A stretch of DNA of 64,000 bases, taken from assembly GCF_004193775.1 (NCBI RefSeq), contig NC_041008.1:6898731-6962730 (forward strand). Direction: 5' to 3'. The notes beneath the pieces are model-generated. The model had not been told where the DNA came from and searched no databases. It saw only the letters and a list, made by a program, of their open reading frames with translations. This stretch comes from Glycine soja. Taxonomy: Eukaryota > Streptophyta > Magnoliopsida > Fabales > Fabaceae. This document shows, in pieces, positions 41,081 through 54,470 of this stretch. A program made the position numbers and the translations under genes. How positions within the stretch are numbered: position 1 is the stretch's first letter; each line of letters starts with the position of its first letter.

Positions 41081-42165
41081 GATAAAATTATAAATTTAGT
41101 CCCCCTAATTATTGTCATTTCGATTTTGGACTCCTTCTAAATTTATTCATGAATTTAGTCCTTCGTTTATGTTTAATTTCATAAATTTAATCCTCAAATT
41201 CAAATTTAAACGTTGACGATTACAAAGATTGTTACGGTTACGTGTTATATTCTCGTTAGACCATAAACAGGTGCAGCATTTTAACCAAGTGTGGAATGCT
41301 TGAGCTGAGAAATCTACTGCTGTAAGTATGAGCTAAACACCAGCCATGAAAAGAATCCAAGATGGTAACATAGGAACTGAGCAACATTAAGACAACGCAA
41401 TAGTTTCATTAAAACGATTCAAAACTAATCATCATGCAGCTGAGTGGTACAGCATCAGGCATGAAACTTGAGTGAGTTTTCCATGTTTAGTGCTTGTTTC
41501 TTTCTTTGTCATCATCTAAGTCCTTCATTCAAGTGCTGACGGGGTTGTAAGGCTCAGTGAATGTTCCCAACCTCCAATATCCCTTGATTGTTCCTGGGCA
41601 TGTGGCAGGTTCTTCTTTTTCTCTTTCTTGATTCCCTTAATCACAATTGAGAACAATTGGAAACCACGTTAGAGAAAAATCCACAACTAATTTTCAATAT
41701 GCTACTAATATATGTTAACAGAGGAAAGAGCACCTCCTCGAACATTTCTTGATGCAGATTTAAATGGCATTTCTTCCTATTATTTGATGATAGCTGATCT
41801 GCGACATTCCTGAATAGTTGAAACCCCTGAATATCTCCATTTCTAATGCTTGCTTCCAGCTGCAATGTGAATTATTTTATCAATACGAAAACAATAACAG
41901 CTAAAACAAACATTAAAAATCAATGGTCTAAGTTAGGCTTTCTCAGCTCAAGCATTTCACACTTGGTTAAAATGGTGTACCTGTTTATAATTGAACGTGA
42001 CACGTGTCAGTCAACATTCATTTATAACAGTCAACGTAAGTTTGTGCTTGGGACCAAATTTATGAAATTAAACATAAATGGGAGACTAGATTCATGAAAA
42101 AAATTTAAAGGAGGACTAAAATCAAAATTGAAGACAATTAGGAAATCAAATTTGTAATTTTGTCA
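41081..42165. mobile_element. Long-terminal-inverted-repeat (Pack-MULE-like) element enclosing a gene fragment
   Basis: About 230 bp at 41081-41311 recurs inverted at 41938-42165. Shared blocks, read inward from each end, are GATAAAATTA (GACAAAATTA), AAATTT, ATTTTG, ATTCATGAAT (TTCATGAAT), TTATGTTTAATTTCATAAAT, GTTGAC, AAACAGGT and ATTTTAACCAAGTGTG plus ATGCTTGAGCTGAGAAA. The enclosed 41312-41937 is less AT-rich and holds two exons of a host-type gene with an intron, in minus orientation. Long arms plus captured exon-intron sequence is the Pack-MULE pattern. No exact 9-bp target duplication is seen. Confidence 0.65.
41525..41859 (-). pseudogene. Captured 3' fragment of an unidentified gene (two exons)
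   Basis: Exon 41859-41734 (after TTGCAG, 42 codons, ends MFEE before GTGC) joins in phase to exon 41635-41525 (after ATTAAG, begins GIKKEKKK, ends SLTTPSALE and TGA). The protein is hydrophilic, with LEASIRNGDIQGFQLFRNVA, SSNNRKKCHLNLHQ, a Lys-rich turn and IGGWEHSLSLTTP. The frame is open across both exons and the intron has GT-AG ends, so the copy is fairly young or under selection. There is no start codon or upstream exon before the inverted repeat, so it is a fragment. I do not recognise the parent protein. Confidence 0.55.
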
Positions 42166-43249
42166 TAACTAAATAATACATTAAGAAATCAATTAATATT
42201 ATATTTCAACAGTTAGCATTTCATAAAATTCTTTATTTGTTTCATTCGTTCTTAATTTTTTTTTAAATTTTTGGCTTAATACCCAATTTGGTCTTTAGTC
42301 TTTTAGCATGCAATTGGGTCCCTTAATTTTCAAATTTTACCCAATTGGATTATTGTCTTTAGATCCATTTAATTGATTCACGAATATGTCATACATGACT
42401 GTTAGAGATATTTCTTCTATGGTTTTTTATGGTGTGCACATATAGTGGCGGTTTGTAATTGCCACTTTATTATTATTTTAAGAAAATCCAAAAAAAGAAA
42501 CTTTGATCAATATTCATCCTCACAAATCTGAAACCATTGTCAATGGCAACCGCAACCATTGCATATCCCACCCCTCTTGTTCGATATAGTGCCTTGGTGC
42601 CAAGTCCTTTGTCCCAAATGTCGTTGGTGTCCCTTGCTGAATCGCGATGCCTATGTACATCAGGTCATCGACATTGATGTAATTTCCCAAGCACGATTAC
42701 TGGAGTTGAGATTGCGATTGATGTGAATAAAGACATAAGAGATTTGAGAAACGTTGGAGGTGTTGGGCGATTGAGAAGCTACAAGATTTGAGATTAAAGT
42801 TCCGAGATTTGAGATAAAATATATTTTTATCCCTTAAAATATATTAAATTTTGGTTTAGGTCCCTTTTTTGCTTTACATGAATTTAAATTTTAAAAAATT
42901 TAGCGATTATGTAATACGCATTTAGCCAAATTCTAATAAGTAATTAATCCAAGTAATAATGTTTCAAGTCTCTTAATCAAGGAAATTATGGTTCAAATCC
43001 AAAATCTTATGTATGAAGAACATTTAGTTGGGGAGACACAACCTACCTTTTTGTGCCTTCAGATTTCTCAAGATATTGGTTTCGGTGTGTTGAAGCGTCG
43101 GGAAGTTTACCAAATCTTTGTTTCACTCAGACCATATATATTCAATATGTACACATTTGTATGGAGTAAAAGTAAGGTAAATATTGAGTTCTCTACTAGA
43201 AAACCTATGTGACATAAACAAAATATCTAAAACTATAAAGGGTGAAAAC

Positions 43250-44170
43250 TATCAAGTTAAAAGCGTTGGGTCGTTCTACTGAATTCCTCTTGATATTTAA
43301 GAAGTTTTTTTCTCTATTTAACGTTATTTTAGTGTTCTTATTCTGAGAAACTACTCAAACCATGATTCCTCAAGTGAATGAGCACATTAAATAGATAGTA
43401 AGAGTGTTACATCAAGATTGTTCAGCAGAGCTTCCCAACAAAGAGGCTTAGCCTTCCATTACAAGCAAAAACTCAAACTAAAGAAATGAATTGTTTTTGG
43501 TGAAAGAAATGGAAGAAGATGGTTGAGGAATCTCCTACAATCTCTAACCCTAAATTTCTCTCTTTTCTAGCCTAAGCTCTCTCTACCGCTCTCCTTGTGT
43601 CTCTCTTGCTTCCTAAAATGCGAACTCTTTGTACTCCCTTATATTTTCGCCAATTTCAGTGTTTTAAAGGTTCTTGGACCTTTCTGCTTTCAAAGGCTCT
43701 CTAAGCGAGAGTAAGTGAATTTTGGCTTTGTGAGACTGGGCCCACTGAGCGCGAGAAGAGACAACGTCCTTGCTAGGTGGGCGGGCAAGCTGCGCGCTGG
43801 GCGAGCACATCTCTGGCTTATTCTCTTCTAAGGTTTCCCCATTCGCTAAGCAAGTTGTATGTCTCACTAAGCGGATGTCACTCGTTGAGCGGATTTGCCT
43901 CGCTGAGTGAGTCATCAATTACTTGAACCTTCTATTCTTTAGCCTGAGTTGGATTCAACATTAATTCACAAAATTGGAGTATTTACTCTATAAAATAACA
44001 CTACAAAGAAAAATATGTACAATTCCTACAAATAGAACCATAAATTAAAGATAAAACACTAATTCCCTACAAATATTTAATATCAAACTAACTCATGAAT
44101 AACAACTAACACGATGGAAAACGCATCAACACTCTTACAATCATATTGATACGCAAAAAAAGTGAAGTTA
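43250..44170 (-). mobile_element. Probable retrotransposon-derived repeat with CTAAGCG/CTGAGCG motifs
   Basis: A GC-rich core (43660-43920) in otherwise AT-rich DNA contains repeated variants of GCTNAGCG: CTAAGCGAGAG, CTGAGCGCG, GCTAAGCAAG, CTAAGCGGATG, TTGAGCGGAT and CTGAGTGAG. Clusters of this motif are familiar to me from LTR retroelement sequence in soybean-type genomes. Flanking CT-rich and AT-rich stretches could be LTR parts, but I could not define LTR ends, primer site or coding frames. The 84-codon frame across the core is not supported as a gene. Confidence 0.35.
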
Positions 44171-45122
44171 CATCACATGACATCTTATAATTTTTTTTCT
44201 AATGTGACATAAATAAATGCATACTATACAATTTTTATCATCCTATTAGAAGTACAATTATTCAAATTAAGCACGAGGCACCACTACCAATTGTCATTTT
44301 TTTTATCTTATTCATTATTTAAACTAGTTGGAAACAGGCACTGCGTGCCTCAACTACTGATTTCTTTTATTTTTTTCAATTTTAAATTAAAAAATAATAA
44401 TTAGAAATTCTAAATAATTGTCTTAATTGAGGAATTATTCTTTCTGATAGCTGTATTTGAGTTGTTTTTAGAATTAGTTAGAGGGTAAAATGATTTTAAA
44501 AAAATATGTACACCAAATAAAAATAGTCAACACTAATATATTTAAACTTACCTAAATGCACATCAAGAGTCCTTATACTTTGACTTGTGCAAATATCTTT
44601 TTCAGTATTCCAGTACACCCATAAAACTACACCAACTTTAAAAAAATGGTTTACTTAAGCATGATAGTTTTCTTAAAATCCTAAAATAAGTTAAATTAAA
44701 CACACTTCATAATGTGATTCTATAACTAATTATTTCAAAATTATATTGTCTTTACTTGTCAGCTGTCTCACATTTCCATGAATCTTAATTTGAATGTGAA
44801 CATGACATCATTGACTATTTGATTGGAAAAGAAAAAGAAACGAAATACATACTCCCTGCTGGTCTTTCTTCCCAGCAAAAATTACTTATCCAGATTTGTT
44901 ATTCAAAACATTCAATTCAACATTTGCTGGATGAAAAGTAAGAAGACTAGGCCAAATTTGTCCAAGAGTCCCTGTGACAGCAATCTGGTCGATTTGCATC
45001 TAGAAACAATGCAATCTTCAAGCATATGACTGTTTTGGGATAACTATCAAAGAGGACAATGGGTTTCCCATGATATAATTAATATAAACTCAATCACATG
45101 ATCACATCCACTGCTCGATACA

Positions 45123-45123
<1 letters not shown>

Positions 45124-45166
<43 letters not shown>
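45124..45166. repeat. (TA)n microsatellite
   Basis: About 21 uninterrupted TA units, 130 bp beyond the stop codon of the RH13-type helicase. Confidence 0.95.
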
Positions 45167-45170
<4 letters not shown>

Positions 45171-45295
45171 ACTCAAATTCGAAGCTCTAAAACTAGGAAG
45201 GAGAAACTACAGACGCTGCCTTAAAAAATTCAGCAACTAATGAAAACTTTGGTTGATGCAAAATTTTAACTAATGGCTCAGTTATGTATACAATT

Positions 45296-48200
45296 CTATT
45301 CATCCCCGTATTTTAGCTTTTTCTTCTGCTTTCTACGCTGATCACGCAAACCTGGAACAACATACCAGAATTTTTAGTCTTTTACTGACTAGAAGCACAA
45401 ATATTGCTCAAAAATAAATTAAATAGTAAGGAAAAGATATTCAAGACTGAAAACTTACGCTTTTTCTCCTCTTTACGCTTTCTTTTTAAATTCTGCATAT
45501 TTCTCTGTTTTCCAGCCAAATCCTTGGCATCCATTCGCACCTGTGACGGAAAAAGGGTGATAAGTCAAAAAATTTGATCACATCAAACATGATAATTGGG
45601 TTTAAGAATGAGGTTAAGGCTTAGAAATTAGCTCTAGTCCAAGTTTTTGTTAGTTATTGTGTCTTGGTGTTATGGCTTTAACTTTTTTTCCCAGTTTGGC
45701 CAAGAGCTTTTTTCATATCAAATACTATGAAATGGAAGCCCAAGTGTAGAGAAGGGAAAAAAAAGGAAGAATAATGCCATATTCACAATGCTCTTTTTCT
45801 GCTGCATATTTGACATTTACAACATTATGACATAATAGAAATAGACAATAAAGAAAAAGCATCCTCAATTTACACATCAGGCAGGCAAATCTCATATTTG
45901 AAGTCAGAACTTTTATCATCCATCACAATTCACAAGGCAGAAAAAAACAATTGCCAGCATATGAAAAATGGTAAAACATTCTATTCTACCTCTTCACCAG
46001 CACTTCGAAGTGCCTGAAGTGCATCCACACAATCTTGACCAATCACTACCAACTTCCCCTTTTTGCCTAGTCCTGAACCCTGGTGATCACTTAGTTTTTG
46101 CCTTGCTAATTGTTGCAATTGCTCCTGCATGAGGGGTGAGACACCAGCCTGGAAAGAGAGTATTACGCTAAGAGTTTTGTCCTCAAACCTTCAAGGTAAA
46201 AGTTAAAAAGAAAAGAAACAATGGAAAACATATTCCTAATAATGTTTCTCCAATCAATTTTAAAATATTAACTTATTAAGGCATCTTGTTTTGACATTTA
46301 TCAGCAAGCATGACACCCTGAGGCATTATCCAACAGAAAAATGCCAATAATAATTTCTTTATTATAAAGAAAATATTAGCTCATCCAGGTTGCATATACA
46401 GAGGTAACAAATGGATTAGAATATGATAATAATGTATTATTTTATTGAAGACAATGAAACACATATGGGCCCCATTCTGGTGGTGTGGTAGAAATTTTTA
46501 ATTCCTTAGATCAATTGCATCTACAGTCCCAAATTGCAACTCGATCCCAATTACTAGTAGTAGAGACAGCCCAACCCAAGATCCCACTTTGGGATGACTG
46601 GAACTAAGACAGACCTATGATCAAAAGTATATATATCTCCAATTCTGCATTAGAAAATATTAAAATCAATATCCTTATGCTCTACCTCCTGCCTTCCCCT
46701 TGTAATCAGCCAATCACTATGCTACTTATAAATAACATCAAAAAGAAAGTGCTAAGGTGAAATATAAACATAGTAAGGATAATACCCCAGCTAAATATCG
46801 ATGTGAAAATGTTTTTGATTGTAATGGACGTGAAATCAGTATTTTGAGATCCTGCAATTAGTAAGATTTGAGAAGAATTAAATAAATTGGAAAAGGGGGG
46901 AATACCGACTATATATCATTGCATTTAACATAAAAGTATCAAACCTCCTGCAATTTCTTCAATTGTCTAGAGCTGGCCTTCATTTGCTTATGTTTGTTCA
47001 CTTGTTCCTCTTCGCTGTCATAACTTTCTGTAACTAATTCTACTGAGCTAGAATTCCTATCAAACCAGTTTTTCTCAGCCTTTTCCTACAATAAGAAAAA
47101 TATAATTCACACATAAAAGTACACATCTGGTCAGAAATAGATAAAGTGTAACATTCCTAACAAGGAAAGAAATAGACAAGGATAAGATAACCTAAAAAAT
47201 CTACAACATAACCAGTAAAGACTCAATCAGGAATTACTGAATAGGGAGACGGTCAGAAATGAGGTAAGAAAGCAAAACAGAAATTCAACTGTTTAACCCG
47301 TAAAAGTAAAGACTTACAAGAAAATCTGCCAGAGTAGGTAATTGAATTCAAAATCATTTTAATCATACACGGGTTACATAAATGATGTCTATTTGACGTG
47401 CATCAGTATACCTGGGAATCCTTCCTTGTTATCTTGTCTATTTGACGTGCAAGAGATAATCGTTTTAGGACCTCTGGCATGTAAGAGTTCTCTAAAGGAA
47501 ACCGCTGAAAGTTATCCTGTATGTATGACCAAGACAATATACCGAAATTTAAATTAATTAATTATTTTGGTCTAGATGAAGCAGCATGAATTACTGACTT
47601 TCTCCAAAAACATATATTGACTATTTTTTATTAACTGGTTTGAATAAGAGATAATTAAAATAACAGCTATAAAGTGCAACTTTAATATCTCTAAGATAGA
47701 TTATATAGATTATTAAATTTAAAACAAAAGAACTGTTTCAAAACACACCTTGGAAAATGACTTGCACAATGAAGCAAACTTTGATGTATCTCTTGATGAT
47801 ATTAAAGCAATACTACAACCTTCAGCAGAAGCTCTGGCTGTTCTTCCACTTCTATGAACATAAACCTAAAAGTAAGAAGCAAGTTTCAGATGTCATATAC
47901 AGATTATAGAAATATATGAATCAAAGAAAAAAAGGCATTCCATACCTCTGCTGAATGTGGAAGCTGATAGTGGACAACAGTTCTAACACCAGGAATATCA
48001 AGACCCCTTGCAGCAACATCTGTAGCAACAAGTATGCCATTTTCATTTTCACGAAAGCGATCCATGGCCTACATCCAGAGGCAAAATGATGAGGGAAATA
48101 AAATGCAATATTTAATGAAATTAATAGATTACTCAGTAATAACATAATTAGTCACAATTTCAAGGATCTGACACATCTGAGTTCCATGCCCCATGAAAGG

Positions 48201-51200
48201 AGAGACAAAGTAGACACACAATGCTCATGGATGGACAATATACTTTTAAAATTCAGTAACTAGGTTCACTTTATTTATCTATAGAAAAAAAAGTTACTAA
48301 GAAAAGAAGTCGAGGAGCATTATTTGAGTATAGAAATTCTCAAAACATGAGTTTGGACTAGGGATTTTTCTAGTTTGTTTTGCCTTCTTTCAATTCTTAA
48401 ATTATTGCTCACTATCCTAATTGCTAAAGATTCCTTTTAGGTAAAATGAAATGAAAATCCAAAGCTCCGAAGTCAAGTCTTTCTTTCTCTGAGTAATGAT
48501 ATTTAATAGGAAAAGGATCAACACTAATGACCTGGTGTTGAAATTGACCTTCTTTTTGTTAGAGGAATGGAGAAAATGAGGATTAGACTCTAGACAACCA
48601 CAAAGGCTTTATTAACATATTAGAAATAGACCAACAAAGCTGAACTCAAGCCCAAAAACTAGCCCTAGTGGGAGTATAGCTCAAGTATTTTAAGGAGTAT
48701 TTTGGCCATATTCCTAACCAATATGGGGAGGAACATCAAATGTTATAATGAACATTTTGATAACATTCGTAACCAATGTGATACATACATCTCAACCATG
48801 AAGTTTGCATAAATAGACATCTACAAATGGCCTGGTATCAAGACTAGATTATCAAGTAGGCTTTAATACTATATTATGAACCAACTATCCCAAAAACTTT
48901 AACTACTTAGATGAAGACACGTGAATGGTTTAATATATTTCTAACAGGACACAAACCTTCAAACGAGCACGCTGCTGCATTTGGGCATGAAGAGTCCAAA
49001 CATTGATGCCAAGAATGCGCAGTATGGAAGAAATATGGCGTAAAGCTGCAATTGAAGTACAGAAAACTATTGTGCGTCCTTGTCCATGGACAGTCAAAAT
49101 ATAGTACAAATAGGCATCTTTATCTTCTTCTCTGCATCTGCAAAAAATAATTAACATTGCATCATCAAACAAAAATTACATTTCATGTCATATTAAACTT
49201 TACTTGTTGACTTCATCATAGATAATAAGTTGTAGACTTCTAGTTAATAAAATCTTGGAAATTTGGCAAGAATGCTCAACAATAAACTAAAACTCTACTT
49301 TGCACAAGGAGGAATAAAAAGCAAGTGCCCCAGGTTATGTAACCTAACACAATAGCATATTCAAAAAACAATTTCAGTCAAAAATGATTATATCAATTAA
49401 AAAAATGTATTTTCTAAAACTCGAGTTCCAGTTCTAGAGTTTAGATATGAATTTACATACTCAATAAATGACTCCTCAAGCTTAGTTGCTAATATAGACG
49501 GATTAGTAAGATCAATAATTGCTGCATTAGATCTCATTCCTGCACGCTCAGAAAGAGTTTCGATAGAATTCAATCCATCTGTCAATGATTGCTTTTGTTT
49601 AATTGAGCCTCGTTTTAGCTTCTTGCGAAAATCAGAAGATAGTGCAACAGTTGCAGAAAAAACAAGAGTTTGCCTTTTCTTTCTTTGGTAACTAGAAACT
49701 GTAACACAACTTTGTACATGTTGAGAGTTATCTTCAGCAGAATTGTTGGACATGGGAAGCATATCAATTATTGACTGCAACTCCTTAAAATGACCATTTT
49801 GTACCATACGATCAGCCTCATCCAGCACAAAGAAAGACAATGAATGTAACTGCAAATCAACATGGTTGACATCAAAAATGACTTCCAATGAAAACAATTT
49901 CTAATCTATTTATACATACCTTGCATTAATCCTGCAGCAGTAATCAATCAAGAACAAAAAAAAAAGCAACAAAAAAATATAAGCAAAATGATATGTCCAA
50001 CACCATCCAGCATGCATACATTGTCATTAAACAGCATAGTATTTAGCTAGGAATGAGCAATATATCATTCTTGCTATGATCTAAGTCATACCAGCATGCT
50101 TAATCATGGCTCATATACATTGCACAATAAGGATCAAGAACTGCCAAGAGCCCATTATTTATGTGTTCTGACTTCTTCAGCATTCATTTTCTTTTCTTTT
50201 TTTCTATTTAATTGTGCAGATAAGTAGCTTCCAATTTTCCACTATACTTTCTCCCTTGTCAATTATCTAACAAATTATTATTCATAAAAAACAATAATAT
50301 AATTCTTGCAAATATAAATTCAGTGATACCCAAACTTCATAATGCATCGCATTAGCAATTACCTCAACTAGATGTTTTTCTCCAGCTGACATAAGTTCCC
50401 ATAACCTTCCTGGAGTCCCAACAACAATCTCAGGCTTTGCTTTTAAAAGTCTCTCCTGCTTTTCTGCTAAAATTCCCCCAACTATAGGAGTCACTCTAAC
50501 ATTAATATGTTTGGCTACTGCTTTCAGATGATCAGTGACCTGAAAAAGCAATTACAGCACAAAATAAGAAAATTGACCATTTCTATCATTAACGATTACT
50601 GTTGGGATCCAGAAAGAATGTTCACTATGAAGATTTTCAGATTATTATCTTAGTTACAGATTCCAAAGTTTTACAGATCAGCACAGCTAATTCTTAAGTT
50701 TAACAATAGATCCAACTAAATCAGAAAGATGAATTCCATGACAACAGAAGTTAACATGAGTACAGCAGAGCTAGTGAACAGAAGTACAGAATACCACATG
50801 CAACAACAATAATCTACAAAAATAAAAAATGAGCAATTCATTTTTAAAGGAAACTACAGTTAGAATGATTGACGGTCTGACAATATCAAGCATGTTAAAT
50901 TGGTTACTAGACAAAACTGCATATGAAGTTTTAGCATATTTCTCTTTGTTGAGGTCATGAAAAATTGATGCAAAAACCTCCTAGGTGCTAAATGTTTTCA
51001 CTTATTTCATTTAGTATGTGTTTAAAAATATATGAAAATATCTTATCATGTCTTAGAATATCTTAAATTATCCTCTAGGATTGGTTTCCTTATTTCCTAG
51101 TTATCTCTTAGGATTGGTTTCTATATTTCCTTATCCTATCAGGATTTGTTTCCCTGAATAGTTAGCATTAGTGAACATATTGTTAGTGCTTTAGGTTTTA

Positions 51201-53095
51201 TGAATATATTCACCACATCAATACATTGCAATACATCTTGGTTATCATCGATAATGCTTCATCCTCTTTTATCTTTCTCCCTCCCTCTAAACCTAAAACC
51301 ACATAATTTCAATAGTATAGTATGCATCAGAGACACCAGCAAATTGTTTTCAATATTGAAACTTTCATTGTTGGCACTTGTTTCAGTATTCAAACAACAC
51401 TTGAAATCCAATATAGCATTTCAAGTTTTTGTAATAGCCCACATTTTAATATAACTAGGAAAATCTCCCACCCGTTACTGTAAGTGTTCTTAAGGTTAAC
51501 CCATAAAACTTTGACTGAAACCAGATTCCACAAATAAAACAATACAAGTAGTCAGTAACCAGGAGGTTCCATTTTGTTTTGTTCCATTAGATAACCTTGA
51601 CCCACCCATTCTGCTAAAAGCTTAGGAAATCCTTCATCAGCCTCATAAAACTCAGGATTGCTGTAATTAAATTCCATTTGAGTTACTCCCTCAGATGGAC
51701 AAGGATGGCTCCCAAGTTACACCATATGAGACTTGTTTGTAACTACTATAAAACTAAATACACAGCATAAAAGTTTCAACTTCTCACCCTAGTCATATAA
51801 ACATCATTGTAACAATCAAGTGACTGACAATCATGAAAATGAACAGAAAGCCTTGATAAGTACCTGAAGTGCAAGTTCTCTAGTCGGAGCAATAATAAGA
51901 GCCCTCAGAAGACCAGTAGAAGCATACTTTTCAGGTTCTTCACCCCTTTCTCCAACCATGTTTCCGGCCTTCTCTCTCTCCTCCAAAAGACGTTGCAAAA
52001 TGGGCAAACCAAATGCAAGTGTTTTGCCGGATCCTGTCTCAGCAGCCCCAACAACGTCCTGTCAAATGCACACACAAGAATTCTCATTAAAGCTAATCAA
52101 GTAATCTTAGGATACAAACCCCACACAGTGCCTTGAAGAAGAGCTTCAAACAAACCTTCCCTTGATGAGCAGCAGCTGGAATACAAGCCTTCTGAATTGG
52201 TGTTGGCTCCTTGAAGCCAAGCTTGCATATAGCTTTCAAGAGGAGAGGATGAAGCCTCAATTCATTCCATGCATAAAATTCAGTTTCATCAACGTCCTCC
52301 TCCCCAATATCATCCTTCACATTAGTATCTAAACCTATATTCAGATATAGCAATCAGAAAAATGCATCTTTCTCATCTTCAATTATTAACATTACAACAG
52401 CAACAATCCTACTATGTGAGGTTGGCTACATGGATCACACGGCAGCATTCGGCATGGTTAAAAACCAAAGTTTTGGAAATATTATTAAGCCTGAGATCTC
52501 CCAATCTTCAATTATTAAGATTGCACAAACAATTCCCATTTCAGGAACCTACACACACACACCAGCATACAAACACATACAAATGTACATATAATTAGAA
52601 ATTAATTATTTAATTAATTTAAAATTAAAAAACCAATTACCAGCATCTGACGGCTCAACTGTCTGATCTTCTCTGGCATCCTTCTTCTTGTTCTTTGTCT
52701 TCTTCTTCTTTTTCTTCTTCTCTTTAGACTTCAGACTCTCATCCAACTCTGCTTCGACCACCGTGTCGTCGCTACAAGCACTGTCAACTCCATCCTGCTG
52801 CTGCTTCTTCACATTTTCGTTCTGTTCAGACTTCTTCTTCTTCGTCTTCCTCTTGTCAACTTCAGGTTCGGGAATACTCAAACCATACTCAGCCTCATCA
52901 ATCTCCTCGAGCGAAAGAAAACCTACACAACACAAAACACGAACAGAATAAAATAACAGAAAAACAGAAACTGGTAAACCCTAGAACCAACACTGTTCTT
53001 CACAACGACACCAATGCAAACAAGCAAAACATTCAGCTACACTACAGATGCTTAAATTTCAAGTTCATTTAATAAAATCAAAACATTATCAAGCA

Positions 53096-53150
<55 letters not shown>

Positions 53151-53365
53151 AAATAAAAAAAAAGTGACTAGAAGTGAAACGAACCTCCTTCGAGTTCGTT
53201 GGAGCCAATGAACAAGGAGAAAGCGTCGTCGTCGTCGTTTTGAGGAAGAGCGGAGTTCCACGGAAGCGAGTCGAGACGGTCAAGTTCGGGATCGCTTTTT
53301 GCTGAAGCTCGTTTTCTCTTCGGCTTTCTCTGAGAAGAGTTTGCTGTTGCTGCTGCTGCTTCCAT
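45296..53365 (-). CDS. RH13: DEAD-box ATP-dependent RNA helicase, RH13/DDX24/Mak5 type
   Basis: Nucleolar RNA helicase; yeast Mak5 and human DDX24 relatives act in 60S subunit assembly. Fifteen exons: 53365-53185, 52922-52641, 52334-52156, 52058-51864, 50539-50363, 49849-49461, 49137-48957, 48068-47946, 47865-47749, 47516-47412, 47085-46945, 46851-46786, 46148-45990, 45540-45459, 45351-45296. They are phase-consistent and give 810 aa, close to Arabidopsis RH13. The N-terminus is acidic and Lys-rich ([13 protein letters not shown]), suiting a nucleolar protein. Motifs: Q motif GFKEPTPIQ (194-202), AETGSGKT (220-227), PTRELA (272-277), TPGR, DEAD (348-351), SAT (403-405), [13 protein letters not shown] (542-554) and HRSGRTAR (573-580). 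The insert between DEAD and SAT and the basic C-terminus ([10 protein letters not shown]) are typical of this subfamily. Start: first [12 protein letters not shown]. Confidence 0.95.
48590..48880 (-). mobile_element. Possible LTR relic in intron 7 of RH13
   Basis: The stretch contains, on the minus strand, TTGGGCTTGAGTTCAGC, TTTGGCC-type words and CCTCCCCATATTGGTTAGG, a composition unlike the flanking intron and reminiscent of plant LTR ends. No paired repeat, primer site or target duplication was found, so this is a weak call. Confidence 0.2.
51015..51310 (+). mobile_element. Possible solo LTR in intron 4 of RH13
   Basis: Repeated phrases TCTTAGGATTGGTTTC, TCTAGGATTGGTTTCC and TATCAGGATTTGTTTCC, followed by GTTAGCATTAGTGAACATATTG, resemble Copia-type LTR sequence known from legumes. 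The intron is unusually long here (50540-51863). Borders and a target duplication were not resolved. Confidence 0.35.
53105..53147. repeat. (TA)n microsatellite in intron 1 of RH13
   Basis: About 21 TA units lying roughly 40 bp downstream of the exon 1 splice donor. Overlapping Ile-Tyr open frames are translations of the tract. Confidence 0.95.
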
Positions 53366-54412
53366 GGCTAACGGCACCGCCGCGTTCAACGTTTCTCTAA
53401 AGTGTATCTATTCGCCTTTGCTGAACAAACTCGAACAAATAGACTGTGTATTAAGTGAAGTTGGGCTCCAACATCTGGTTTGGGTCAATATCAAACTTTG
53501 GAGGCCCATGCTATTTATACCCCTTCATTCTCTTAACACCCCAATGTTTTTTTTTTGTTTTCTTATATTCCCAAAATACTCCTCTTTTCTCTCACCTTTA
53601 CATCCATACTTTTATTAGGATTTCATAAAAACTAGTTTCTATTTTTTTTTCAACTAATTTCTCCTTCCACTAGGTCGGTCTATTTGAGGGTAAAGTAGTA
53701 TGTATAAAAAATTCAGTCACAACTTCATCTCTTTGATTAAGTAGGTATTCCCATGTTTGAAGGCGATTTCCCAAATGACACTCCAAAGAATTAACATCGA
53801 ACTCATTAGGTACAACTCTTTTAATCTTGAAAGGAAACTCCACTATTTGAATATTTGAATCATTAGAATTATTCCTTTAAAGAGGTAAAGATGTTGAAGT
53901 TGTATTATCTTCTGTCTTGAAAAATGCATCTATTTTTTTATGCTTGAACATTGTGGCTTTTAAAAATGTCGCTCATTAGCATATATTAAACAAATCCAAT
54001 AGAGTATTTTAACCAATTAGCATAAGAGACAATAAAAAATAACTCCATAATATTAACAAGATTGTGACTTAAGTTGCCTATCCACAATTTGTAAAATAAT
54101 TTATCAAAATGCAAGCACAAAAATAAATTTACGAAATTGAACAAAATGCAATTTTTAAGGAAATAAACATTGAAATGCTATCCTTGGATTAGTTTTAAGG
54201 CTCTAGTGGTACCATAACTTGATGTGCCGCACGCTCACGTATTCTACAATTCGGATAAGAGGTATAGACTATAGAGAAATATTGTCTGATTTTTAGTTTC
54301 TCTCACGTATGGAGAAATATTATCTTATTTTTACCTTTTGCAGGTCAATTACCTCTTACTGAAACATTTTTTTAGTGAAGACCTAATACTGAAACTGAAC
54401 CAAATTGTTAAC

Positions 54413-54470
<58 letters not shown>

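Larger units (their letters stand above)
42166..45295. other. Repeat-rich intergenic DNA
   Basis: No gene supported. 42270-42870 contains AATTTGGTC and GGGTCCC-type words like those at element ends, around a GC-richer core with no long frame. 43200-44170 resembles retrotransposon sequence (separate entry). From 44170 to 45120 it is AT-rich. The final 130 bp should contain the 3' untranslated region of the helicase gene. Confidence 0.45.

Noticed and set aside
42988..43212. 74-codon plus frame preceded by GGTTCAAATCC, considered as a tRNA B-box
   Set aside because: No matching A-box or cloverleaf around it; the frame has no domain.
43664..43918. 84-codon minus frame across the GC-rich repeat island
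   Set aside because: No recognisable domain; composition follows the GCTNAGCG repeats.
47384..47452. A 16-bp word (GTCTATTTGACGTGCA) repeated in intron and exon 10 of RH13
   Set aside because: Likely a small local duplication at the splice site region; the reading frame and both splice sites are intact.
53052..53283. Two minus-strand frames near the RH13 start with Ile-Tyr runs
   Set aside because: Out-of-frame reading of exon 1 continuing through the donor into the (TA)n tract of intron 1.
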